A DNA stretch of 64,000 bases from DTU019 sp050949825 (GTDB taxonomy: Bacteria; Bacillota; Syntrophomonadia; Syntrophomonadales; Syntrophomonadaceae), in assembly GCA_050949825.1 (NCBI GenBank), contig JBMNGL010000013.1, positions 1 to 64,000 on the forward strand, in the 5' to 3' direction. Below the pieces are notes generated by a model that was given only the letters and a program-made list of their open reading frames with translations, had not been told where the DNA came from and did not search any database. The translations under genes and the position numbers were made by a program. Shown here in pieces: positions 43,038 to 50,886 of this stretch (the first letter of the stretch is position 1; every line of letters begins with the position of its first letter).

Positions 43038-44385
43038 GGCTTTCCCCCTCCTTCCTTACCTTCCGGTAGGAGACAGCAGGGATTTGGTGTTCTTTACGCT
43101 CCTGGTTTTTCCTGGCGGCTGCATTTAGTAGCCTTGAAGAATTAGCTGGAGCCTTCTGTAAATGCTCGGGTAGTTTAGGCCTGGGAGCACTCCGCTCTCC
43201 GATAACCAGTTCTTTAGCTTTAAAAGGTTTGTGGCCTTCGTATTCAATAGTAAGTTCGCTGATATCGGCTGGATCATAGATAACATCTACCTTGCAGCCA
43301 ATAAAGGTTAGTCCTACTTCGTATTTTTTCCCCGCAAAACTGATGCAGCCTGCCTTATCTACTTTTCTTTCTTCGCAATGGAGGAAAGCACTGGCTATTG
43401 TTTCGGGGTCTAGAAATTTTAATGCTTTCCTGTCACTGCGATAAGCAGTCTGAGGACTAATGTTTCCTTCTAACCCGGAATGGGGCTTGTTCTGATAACA
43501 CTCCTCCAACCAGACCTCAAATAGCTGGTTTAATTTATCCAGGGTTTGAGGTTTCTCCAGAACCGCTTCAGCCAGGAAGGAATCTACTACCCGGTTAAAT
43601 CGTTCTGATTTCCCGGTAGCTTCAGGGGAATAGGGCTTGGCAAAGAGTAAGCGAATCCCCATTTTAGCGCAAGCTCTTTTCATCCATTTGGTTCGATACT
43701 GGCTACCGTTATCGAAATATACTTTCTCTGGTACCCCATATTTTAAAATGGCCTGGCGGAAAGCATCTTCTACGATTACCTGATCCAAAGTGGGATAGAA
43801 CTGACCATGCAAAATATATCTGGTCGCATCATCCACGAAGGTCACAAGATAAACCTGCTTCTTTTTCCCGTCTTTGCCTATGGGTAGGTATGGGCCATAT
43901 TTTATGTCGGAATGCCAAAGTTGGTTACGGTATTTCTTCTGGTAACGCCGGGCAGCTGTACCGGTATCGGCATACATACGCATGTGCCGGGCGCTGTAAC
44001 CTCGTTCGGCCAGTTTCTCTTGCAGGGTACTGCGCTTGATTTGTCCTGGCTCTACCACCCCTTCCCATTCTAGAATTTGAATAATCTGTGCAATGCTACG
44101 GCTCGGTACCTGCCTGCGCAAAAGGATTGCCTGTTCCAGGATGTTAACCGGTATTGCTTCGTCACTTCGTCGCTCGCCCTTACCTTTGGGTTTGAGTCCG
44201 CTAAAACCATCCTTCTGATACTGGGCCAGGTATCTGCGCAGGGTACGTTCGGATATGCCGGTCTGTTCGCATATCCTGGCTTTAATCTGCCTGGCCTGAG
44301 CGCTATCCAGCCCTTCGGCCAGGAGTGGGGACAGGATTTGCACTCGCTGCTCGGCAATTTCGTCTGCTTTCTTTTGGTCTCTCAT
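43030..44385 (-). CDS. DDE transposase (Mu/Tn552/TnsB-like)
   Basis: A 451-aa transposase. N-terminal helix-turn-helix (ICEQTGISERTLRRYLAQYQ), then the integrase core with LWHSDIKYGPYL (first Asp), VYFDNGSQYRTKW (second Asp) and SPEATGKSERFNRVVDSF (Glu), then a Mu-type beta-barrel C-domain (FAGKKYEVGLTFIGCKVDVIYDP). The basic tail may contact the ATPase. Start behind AAAAAGGAGGTAATC. The length and the ATPase partner fit Tn552 p480/p271 and TniA/TniB-like systems. Confidence 0.93.
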   Translation of the reverse strand: MRDQKKADEIAEQRVQILSPLLAEGLDSAQARQIKARICEQTGISERTLRRYLAQYQKDGFSGLKPKGKGERRSDEAIPVNILEQAILLRRQVPSRSIAQIIQILEWEGVVEPGQIKRSTLQEKLAERGYSARHMRMYADTGTAARRYQKKYRNQLWHSDIKYGPYLPIGKDGKKKQVYLVTFVDDATRYILHGQFYPTLDQVIVEDAFRQAILKYGVPEKVYFDNGSQYRTKWMKRACAKMGIRLLFAKPYSPEATGKSERFNRVVDSFLAEAVLEKPQTLDKLNQLFEVWLEECYQNKPHSGLEGNISPQTAYRSDRKALKFLDPETIASAFLHCEERKVDKAGCISFAGKKYEVGLTFIGCKVDVIYDPADISELTIEYEGHKPFKAKELVIGERSAPRPKLPEHLQKAPANSSRLLNAAARKNQERKEHQIPAVSYRKVRKEGESHV

Positions 44386-44434
44386 GCTGATTACCTCCTT
44401 TTTCAGGTTTCAGCATGAGTGTAAAGCTATACTG

Positions 44435-44920
44435 TTATGGACAAAAGGCGAAACGGGTATGTATCCATAAATTTAAGTTGGCTATGGGGCGGACAACTCT
44501 GGCTAGCCATCCCGGAGCATCCCCTACATAATGCCAAATCCTTTGGAGCTTGGACTCAGGAAGATCGGATTTATCTTCCACAGATTCTTTGCCATAACGG
44601 ATTGTAATTGATTCCAGGCAACCTTGAAAGTAATCGACCTTCTCATTAAACCATTTTCTCCATCGGTTCAGAGTAGATTCATCAGAGATAACACTAAGCT
44701 CTGAATCATTGCTAACCACTGCCTCAATACTTTCACTAACATGGAGTTTGTATGGCACAAGCATATCCGGTAGTTCGTGGTGGATACGGTTACATTCAAT
44801 GCATCTTAACCTACGAATGATTAAAACTATCTTTTCCCCTGAGGCAGTGATACATTTTCTCTGGCGGCTACCGATTACTTTTAATTTTCCACTACAACAC
44901 GGGCAGGGAAGTTGCTCCAA
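44435..44920 (-). CDS. DUF6431-like zinc protein of the transposon
   Basis: A 161-aa protein starting with a zinc ribbon: LPCPCCSGKLKVIGSRQRKC, then RLRCIECNRIHHELPDML. The rest is helical with a homeodomain-like segment (DESTLNRWRKWFNEKVDYF). Such proteins accompany this transposase/ATPase pair in Firmicutes. The start is odd: TTG at 44920 has a very close AGGAG; the same frame is open upstream to ATAAGGGAG, where an ATA could be a former ATG. A nearly identical N-terminus occurs in the broken copy at 49,226. It is probably needed for end binding or target choice; not proven. Confidence 0.75.
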   Translation of the reverse strand: MEQLPCPCCSGKLKVIGSRQRKCITASGEKIVLIIRRLRCIECNRIHHELPDMLVPYKLHVSESIEAVVSNDSELSVISDESTLNRWRKWFNEKVDYFQGCLESITIRYGKESVEDKSDLPESKLQRIWHYVGDAPGWLARVVRPIANLNLWIHTRFAFCP

Positions 44921-44994
44921 GCTCCTAACAAAAAACTCCCTTATCGGGGTTTAAATCTAATTGATAATTTGTTACAATTACCATACCTTTGGGG

Positions 44995-45044
44995 GACGCT
45001 TCTGGTGCTTCTGTTGGAGCAGTTGCACATTTAACAGAGGCGTC
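44995..45044. repeat. Hairpin in the right arm of the transposon
   Basis: GACGCTTCTG pairs with CAGAGGCGTC (one G-U), and GTGC with GCAC inside. The broken copy has the same hairpin at 49,099-49,151 with GACGCTTCTG/CAGAAGCGTC, though the loop differs. Confidence 0.6.
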
Positions 45045-45086
45045 TTTTCCTTTCCCTAAGATATGGTCATTATATCCAGCAATTCT

Positions 45087-45135
45087 CGGTCAGGCAATAC
45101 CGTCAGCTTTTGGACGGTTTAGGTTGGCTGTAACA
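45087..45135 (-). repeat. Right end of the transposon
   Basis: Minus strand, reading inward from the tip: TGTTACAGCC, CCTAAACCGTCCAAAAGCTG and GCCTGACCGAG. Matches the end of the broken copy at 49,008-49,060 almost base for base and the left end in its core. Confidence 0.7.
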
Positions 45136-46606
45136 GGGTATCCAAAGCTTGGCTCAAAGAGGCATCATCACAAGGATAACTGATATTTATGGTTATCACA
45201 TTACCAAGAATAGAGAATGGCATATTGTAGAAAAAGAGGCGGCGGTTGTTCGTTTAATGTATCAGCTTTATGCTGCCGGGAAAAGCATTTTTGAAATTAT
45301 TAAGTACTTAAATAAAAAGAAAATCCCAAGTCCTAATGGTTATGAATTTTGGAATTACCATACGATAAAACAAATTTTAGGAAGTGAAAAATATATGGGG
45401 GGACTATAATTTTCAGAAGACCTATACTCCTAGCATAGTAGGAAGCAAGCCTAGGGTTAATCGTGGCCAGGTGCCCCAATATTATATAGAAAAGCATCAT
45501 CAGCCGATTGTAGATAAAGACCTCTATAAAAAGGTGCAGGAAATTCTAAATCAAAACAAAAGGACAATTACTTGGGAGGCCAGAAAAGATGGAACCGCAG
45601 GGAGAGAATTGTACTATCAAAAGTTTTATTGCAGTGAGTGCGGGGGCTTAATCTCCAGGTATAGTAGCAGCTGCTATGATTCCAAAGAAGGAAGTACATG
45701 GAGATGTAGAAACTCAAATAAAATAGCCAGCACTACGTGTAATGTTACACGGATGATACTGGAGCAATACTTGGATTATAATTTTGTGCTTACTCTTAAG
45801 GCGATTAAAAAGAGTCATGAATTTAGAAATTTGATGAGAGATTATTTTAAATTCTTGGAACTTAAGCCAGAGGAACAAAAGCATATGAAATTCTTAGAAG
45901 AGCAAACAGACAAGCTCAATCAAGAGCTATATTAGGGCCGTGGATACCCAGGTTCAAAAAAATGGCCAAGACACAAACCAGATTAATCAAATCACAAGTG
46001 ACATTGTTAACCTGCGTCAGCGGCTTCAGGTCTATTGGGATAGGATGGAAAAGCTAAAGAGAGATCGTGAGCGCTTGGAAAAGCTACTGAATTACTGTGA
46101 AAAAATGAAGCCTCTATCTTTTAAAAAATTTCACCACATGCGCCCTCGCATCAAGCCAGGGGATAGTATTTATTCAACTACAAATAATGCAAGGAATAGT
46201 AGCTATATTGATCCGGCAGGTGAGGATTATTTTCCGGAAGATGTGTTTAGGGAACAAGTTATTAGCGGAACAATTGACGGTGATGGCCGCATAAAATACA
46301 AGTTTGCTGAGGGTATTGAGTTTGGGGTTGATATGATATATGAAGAGTATAAAAAAACTTTTGAAAAGGAAAAAGCAAAGATCCAGCTTGAAGAACTTCT
46401 TAATTCCAGTGAGGTAATGGAAACGAAGGAATTCTGTAAAACTACAAAAACAACTAAAGAGATACGCGAACCCATCTAGGCATTAAATCGAATAACTCCT
46501 TTGATAAACGGATACTCAAACCACTTTGTAAAGCCGGTAAATTGAAACAGGAGCAAGGAAACACCTCTAAGTGTTATCTTTATTCTTGGGTTGAAGATGA
46601 AAATTA
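45136..46606 (+). pseudogene. C-terminal half of a serine recombinase, cut and frameshifted
   Basis: The reading starts inside the gene at the transposon border as IQSLAQRGIITRITDIYGYH and follows the second half of the fused recombinase (SLAQRGIVNPGRLAYGYYY). It passes through IPSPNGYEFWNYHTIKQIL, the zinc ribbon (FYCSECGGLISRY), a coiled coil and a winged-helix-like end (HLGIKSNNSFDKRILKPLCK...WVEDEN). Breaks lie at the G-run near 45,400 (one extra G), at TATTAGG near 45,934, and near 46,468 (two extra bases). No N-terminal catalytic half is present nearby. It is the remnant of another element's recombinase. Confidence 0.85.
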
Positions 46607-46659
46607 AATAGTCTTGATGGGATCGAATTAACAAATAATAAGGATTAGTGCATTTGAAA

Positions 46660-46733
46660 AAGACTCAGTAAGAAAGAATCTAACTTCGGCACAGTACCGA
46701 GGGGAGAGGAAATCTTACTGAGTCTTTTTTTTT
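46660..46733 (+). terminator. Terminator with conserved inner hairpin
   Basis: AAGACTCAGTAAGA pairs with TCTTACTGAGTCTT, followed by TTTTTT. Inside is CTTCGGCACAGTACCGAGG (46684-46702), nearly the same as at 41638-41656, although the outer stems differ. Confidence 0.75.
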
Positions 46734-46787
46734 GTTCAAATAAATAAGCAATTTAGTAAGACCTATAATAATAGGAAGGAAGTCGGT

Positions 46788-46816
46788 CCATCACGTTGTG
46801 GTGGGCTTTTTTTATT
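46788..46816 (+). terminator. Terminator before the yifB junction
   Basis: CCATCAC pairs with GTGGTGG around GTT; GCTTTTTTTATT follows. A weaker copy of its 3' arm lies near 41,581. Confidence 0.6.
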
Positions 46817-46844
46817 GCGGTTTTCAAATGTACATTTATATTTG

Positions 46845-46867
46845 TTTATCCTTCGCGAATCATGGAG
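46845..46867. other. Junction of element and yifB (att-like)
   Basis: TTTATCCTTCGCGAATCATGGAG. The yifB frame becomes recognisable directly here (GVLPSMTEEEALETTKI), where family members have (R)LPGVLP. The crossover is therefore probably within CATGGAG. Confidence 0.6.
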
Positions 46868-47702
46868 TTCTTCCCAGCATGACCGAAGAAGAGGCTCTGG
46901 AAACCACGAAAATTTACAGTGTAGCCGGAATGCTAAAAGGAAAGGGACATTTGATCAAGGAACGTCCGTTCCGGGCGCCTCATCACAATGCTTCCACCAA
47001 ATGCCCTAATTGGAGGAGGGAACAATGCTACCCCCGGGGAAATATCCCTGGCCCATAACGGGGTATTATTTCTGGATGAAATTGTGGAGTTCAGCAAGAA
47101 AACGCTGGATGCCTTAAGGCAGCCTATGGAAGATAAAGAGGTTACCATTTCCCGGGTGAAATACAGCAACACTTATCCGGCTAGCTTCATGCTGGTAGCA
47201 GCCATGAATCCCTGTCCCTGTGGTTATTATGGAAGTGACAAATGCCGGTGCAGCGATTATGAGGTGATCAAATACCGACAACGATTATCAGGCCCCATAA
47301 TGGATCGGATGGATATTCAAAAATATGTTCAGCCGGTTAATTTTATTAATCTATCCGAGTATGCTTTTGGCAAGAGCTCCACAGAGCTTCGGGAAAGGGT
47401 TGAATTGGCCAGAGGCATTCAGAAGAAGAGGTTTGCAAAGATTGCAGGAATCAATTGCAATGCTCAGATGGGACATGCTCTGATTAAGGAATTTTGTGAG
47501 TTGGATACAGAATGCCAACGCTTGCTGCAGGGTGGCTTATGACCGATTCAAATACAGTGCCAGAACCTATTATAAATATCTGAAGGTGGCAAGAACCTTT
47601 GCTGATTTGGACGGTGCAGCAGGCATTCGCAAAAAGGATGTGGCGTCAGCCCTGATGGCCCGGGATCTGGAGAAGGAAAAGGCGGGTATGATGGTCATTT
47701 AG
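46865..47702 (+). pseudogene. yifB: 3' part of yifB/comM (Mg-chelatase-like AAA ATPase)
   Basis: C-terminal part of YifB/ComM, a helicase-like AAA protein linked to natural transformation. Recognisable parts are RPFRAPHHNAS, GEISLAHNGVLFLDEIVEF (Walker B), VAAMNPCPCGYYG and RLSGPIMDRMDI, and the C-terminal YDRFKYSARTYYKYLKVARTFADL. The N-terminal part with Walker A is missing, replaced by mobile-element DNA. Two further breaks occur: one extra A at AAA 46999-47001 (before LIGGGNNATPGE) and one extra G at GGG 47530-47532 (LLQ then VAYDRF). It is followed 9 bases later by dprA, its usual neighbour. Confidence 0.9.
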
Positions 47703-47711
47703 GAGACAGGC

Positions 47712-48848
47712 ATGGAGTATTGGATCTGGTTAAAACAAATCAGCGGTATCGGAACTATCCTGGAAAAAAGATTATTAGATCGTTTCCCATCCCCTCAAGC
47801 AATTTATGAAGCCTGTGCAGAAGAACTGCTGTCAGTGGAGGGAATAGGCCCTACCTTGGCCAAAGTCATTCGACAGCAGCGGTCTTTAGATCAAGCCAGG
47901 ACCCTATTGGAAGGGACTCTGAAGCAGGATATAAACTTATTGACCTACCATGACCCCTTATATCCTGCTATGGCCCAACAATCTTCGGAAGCTCCCACCA
48001 TCTTATATTATAAGGGAAAGATTAGAGAAAATAGCACCGGCGTGGCCATTGTGGGTTCCCGCCGATGTACAGATTATGGGAAACAGGCGGCCGTGGAAGC
48101 AGCCTATTTTCTGACCAAACATGATATTCCGGTAATCAGCGGGATGGCCAAGGGCATTGATGGCTATGCCCATACTGCCTGTTTAAAAGCCGGAGGATAC
48201 ACCATTGCCCTTCTGGGAAATGGGGTTGATATTTGTTATCCCAAGGAACATGATGGGTTATTGGCCGGTATCATTGAAAACGGCGCGGTTATTTCTGCAT
48301 ACCCGCCCGGGACCAGACCGCGTCCTGAATACTTCCCGGAGAGAAATGAACTCATCAGCAGTTGGAGCCACAAAGTGTTTGTGGTTGAGGCGGGAGAAAA
48401 CGGCGGGGCATTAATTACAGCAGGGTTTGCCAGAGCCCAGGGAAAAGAAGTCCACGTTTTACCCCATGAGATACTTAATCCAAGCGGAAAAGGCAATAAT
48501 CGGCTGATTGCCCAAGGTGCTCATATCTATTTGCATCCGTCACAATTGTTGCCAAACTCTGATTTAGGTTCAGCGGGTATAGCTTCAATAAATAACCACC
48601 TTCCTGCTGAAAATGAAGAAATACCTAACCTGACCAGGGTGGACCCAAGCAGTGAACATCTCCGTAAACCCGATAGACAGCTAAGCCATACCGAGCAGAA
48701 AATTCTCTCCAGTCTCTCTTCGGCTCCAAAGACCATCGAAAAAATAAGTGCAGACACCCAGATAGACCAGCTTCAGTTGATCCAGGTTCTTTCTCTGATG
48801 GAACTGGAAGGTTTGATCCGGACTTACCCAGGGGGCAGGTTTGTGTGA
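47712..48848 (+). CDS. dprA: DNA processing protein DprA
   Basis: A 378-aa DprA/Smf protein that loads RecA on incoming single-stranded DNA during transformation. An N-terminal helix-hairpin-helix region (ISGIGTILEKRLLDRF; VEGIGPTLAKVI) is followed by the Rossmann-like core: VAIVGSRRCTDYGKQAA, ISGMAKGIDGYAHTACL, LLGNGVDICYPKEH, PGTRPRPEYFPERNELIS and VVEAGENGGALITAGFA. The end is a winged helix (LSLMELEGLIRTYPGGRF). It appears complete. The start follows GGAGACAGGC. Confidence 0.96.
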   Translation: MEYWIWLKQISGIGTILEKRLLDRFPSPQAIYEACAEELLSVEGIGPTLAKVIRQQRSLDQARTLLEGTLKQDINLLTYHDPLYPAMAQQSSEAPTILYYKGKIRENSTGVAIVGSRRCTDYGKQAAVEAAYFLTKHDIPVISGMAKGIDGYAHTACLKAGGYTIALLGNGVDICYPKEHDGLLAGIIENGAVISAYPPGTRPRPEYFPERNELISSWSHKVFVVEAGENGGALITAGFARAQGKEVHVLPHEILNPSGKGNNRLIAQGAHIYLHPSQLLPNSDLGSAGIASINNHLPAENEEIPNLTRVDPSSEHLRKPDRQLSHTEQKILSSLSSAPKTIEKISADTQIDQLQLIQVLSLMELEGLIRTYPGGRFV

Positions 48849-48869
48849 GACTGGTGCCTGACAGTGCTG

Positions 48870-48892
48870 GGTGCCTGACACCAACTTATCAA
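48870..48892 (+). repeat. Dispersed repeat A, copy 1
   Basis: GGTGCCTGACACC followed by AACTTATCAA; GGTG and CACC can pair. A half copy (GGTGCCTGACA) lies just before at 48853. Three more full copies lie at 49381, 50718 and 51751 in the same orientation. Confidence 0.85.
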
Positions 48893-48893
48893 C

Positions 48894-49007
48894 TTAAAGC
48901 CAGCCGGAAAAGCTTTTTTGAATGAGATTATGCCCGCTTACTTTAAAGTTCTCTTTAAAGATCCTGAAATAAGAGATAATATTGCTAGCATTACGATTGA
49001 AGGTTAT
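48894..49007 (+). pseudogene. Fragment of an OmpA/MotB-like domain
   Basis: The reading KPAGKAFLNEIMPAYFKVLF, then KDPEIRDNIASITIEG, looks like the start of an OmpA/MotB peptidoglycan-binding domain just before its GHTD motif, where the sequence is cut by the transposon end. There is no start codon. It is flanked on the left by repeat A. Confidence 0.45.
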
Positions 49008-49370
49008 TGTTATAGCTAGCCTAAACCGTCCAAAAGCTGACGGTATTGCCTGACCGAGAATTGCTGGATATAATGACCATATCTTAGGGAAAGGAAAAGA
49101 CGCTTCTGTTAAATGTGCTAATGCAGCAACAACAAAAGCACCAGAAGCGTCCCCCAAAGGTATGGTAATTGTATCAAATTATGAATTAGATTTAAACCCC
49201 AATAAGGGAGTTTTTTGTTAGGAGCTTGGAGCAACTTCCCTGCCCGTGTTGTAGTGGAAAATTAAAAGTAATCGGTAGCCGCCAGAGAAAATGTATTACT
49301 GCCTCAGGGGAAAAGATAGTTTTAATCATTCGTAGGTTAAGATGCATTGAATGTAACCGTATCCACCACG
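49008..49370 (+). mobile_element. Truncated right end of the DUF6431 transposon (inverted)
   Basis: TGTTATAGC...CTAAACCGTCCAAAAGCTGACGG, the hairpin arm and the first 48 codons of the DUF6431 gene (MEQLPCPCCSGKL ... CNRIHH) match 44,760-45,135 in opposite orientation. The copy stops abruptly at CACCACGG and the repeat A follows. The transposase and ATPase are absent. Confidence 0.85.
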
Positions 49371-49380
49371 GAAGCATGGC

Positions 49381-49403
49381 GGTGCCTGACACCAACTTAT
49401 CAA
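49381..49403 (+). repeat. Dispersed repeat A, copy 2
   Basis: Identical 23-base word as at 48870. Together the two copies bracket the OmpA-like fragment and transposon remnant. The next 230 bases to 49634 hold no gene that I recognise. Confidence 0.85.
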
Positions 49404-49634
49404 TAAGTTCCCCTTCTCCAAAGCCTCAGCCTCCATCCCCTGCCGACCGTATTAGGTAAGCCAGATGACAAATTAATGTTACCACATACAATATAAACAG
49501 ATGAAACCAGGATAAATTGGGTGTGAGATAGAAATGGAACAGAAATGGTAAGAAAAAACACCACAAAGGCCCCATTCAGAGAAGGAGCACCTCCCATATT
49601 TCTGGGTCGGTGACGGTCTTAATCAAAATATTAA

Positions 49635-50726
49635 TTGTTAAAGGATGTAATCCATTTGCATATGAAAAGTATAAGCTCACGAGAGATCGCCATGGCCTTT
49701 ACCGGCAGTATACTAGGGGCCGGTTTTGTGTCAGGGCAGGAACTTATGCAGTTCTTTGCAGTATTCGGTAGTTGCGGATTGGTAGGTATGTTTCTTGCCA
49801 TCCTCTTGTTCTTCGTGCTTAGCTACTTCGTCATGAACATTTCAAAACAAACAGGCATTACCGAGTTTGATAAAATCATTGTAAGAAGTGAAAGAACATG
49901 GCTCCGTGCAGTCTTTGGCGGGGTATTTATTTTTTTCCTGTTTGGGGTTGTCGTTATTATGATCGCGGGGGCGGGAGCACTGCTGAATCAGGTCTTCGGT
50001 ATCCCCACAATCACGGGAAAGGCACTCATGGCTGTCCTCCTGGGAGTAGTAGCACTGTGGGAAGCCCGGGGGGTACTTACAGCATTTAGTATTACGGTTC
50101 CTCTCTTGATTGTAGTTGCCATGATTTCCGGAGTTTTATCATTTTTCTGTTTTGATGGCACCGATTTGGCTGCCCGGCCCTTTTCCGAGGCCAATCCGTT
50201 GCTTGGGAACTGGCTGTTTTCTACTATTGTGTTTGTTTCCTACAATATGATGGTAATCATCTCTATACTGGTGCCGATTGCAACGGGGGTAAGAGAAGAA
50301 AAAACTATTCGTAAAGGTGTTTTTCAGGGTGCGGTTCAACTATTGATTGTATTCGCATGTATCTTGCTCCCTTTGATTTTAAATCATGCTATGCTGGCGG
50401 ATGCAGAACTCCCCATGCTTACCCTTGCTGAACGAATACATCCTGTTTGGGGGGGAGTTTATGCAATTCTCCTGTTTTGCGGAATGTTTGGGAGTTCATT
50501 GTCTTGCCTTTTTGGAGTAACCTTCCGTATAAAGAGAATGAAAAATGTGAAGGGAAGCGCCGTGGTTCCAATACTGGTTGTCGTAGCTTTCATGGGGAGC
50601 ATTGTAGGCTTCAAAGAACTCATAGCCATTATCCTGCCTATTTGCGGCTATTTTGGGTTCTTTGCCATGATAGGTATTTGTATGCATTTTCTATCGCTGC
50701 CAAAGAAGAAGACCCCGGGTGCCTGA
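49635..50726 (+). CDS. YkvI-like membrane transporter
   Basis: A membrane protein of about 354-363 aa with some ten hydrophobic segments, of the YkvI family (LeuT-like fold). IAMAFTGSILGAGFVSGQEL with the unwound Gly-rich first helix is characteristic; NMMVIISILVPIATGVREE lies near the middle. The start is uncertain (TTG 49635 or ATG 49662). The substrate is unknown, perhaps an amino acid. The stop TGA lies inside repeat A at 50718, so the natural C-terminus may have been replaced by the repeat (ending PKKKTPGA). Confidence 0.8.
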   Translation: MLKDVIHLHMKSISSREIAMAFTGSILGAGFVSGQELMQFFAVFGSCGLVGMFLAILLFFVLSYFVMNISKQTGITEFDKIIVRSERTWLRAVFGGVFIFFLFGVVVIMIAGAGALLNQVFGIPTITGKALMAVLLGVVALWEARGVLTAFSITVPLLIVVAMISGVLSFFCFDGTDLAARPFSEANPLLGNWLFSTIVFVSYNMMVIISILVPIATGVREEKTIRKGVFQGAVQLLIVFACILLPLILNHAMLADAELPMLTLAERIHPVWGGVYAILLFCGMFGSSLSCLFGVTFRIKRMKNVKGSAVVPILVVVAFMGSIVGFKELIAIILPICGYFGFFAMIGICMHFLSLPKKKTPGA

Positions 50727-50740
50727 CACCAACTTATCAA
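50718..50740 (+). repeat. Dispersed repeat A, copy 3
   Basis: Full 23-base copy overlapping the last codons of the YkvI-like gene and supplying its stop codon. Confidence 0.85.
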
Positions 50741-50886
50741 TATATTTAAGCAATATAATTTAAAAACTTTATTAATCAAAGATCCTTCGAAACAAATTCT
50801 TAATCAAATTAAATTTAAGACTATCCGATTCATTTTCGTGTGAACTTACAGATTATTGACAAAAACTGGGCAAGGGAGGGAGAAAA

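Larger units (their letters stand above)
42153..45135 (-). mobile_element. Tn552/TnsBC-like transposon with DUF6431 gene
   Basis: Three minus-strand genes (zinc protein, DDE transposase, AAA ATPase) lie between related ends. Reading inward, the left end has TGTCCAGC...GTTAAATGTCCAAAAACTGACGG and the right end TGTTACAGC...CTAAACCGTCCAAAAGCTGACGG; both begin TGT and share GTCCAAAA, CTGACGG and TGACCGA. No matching 5-base target duplication is seen (CATAA left, GGGTA right), suggesting later recombination or deletion. The right border is exactly where a recombinase gene is cut. Confidence 0.75.

Noticed and set aside
42153..45135. Target-site duplication of the transposon
   Set aside because: The five bases outside the tips (CATAA and GGGTA) do not match; borders are supported by repeats only.
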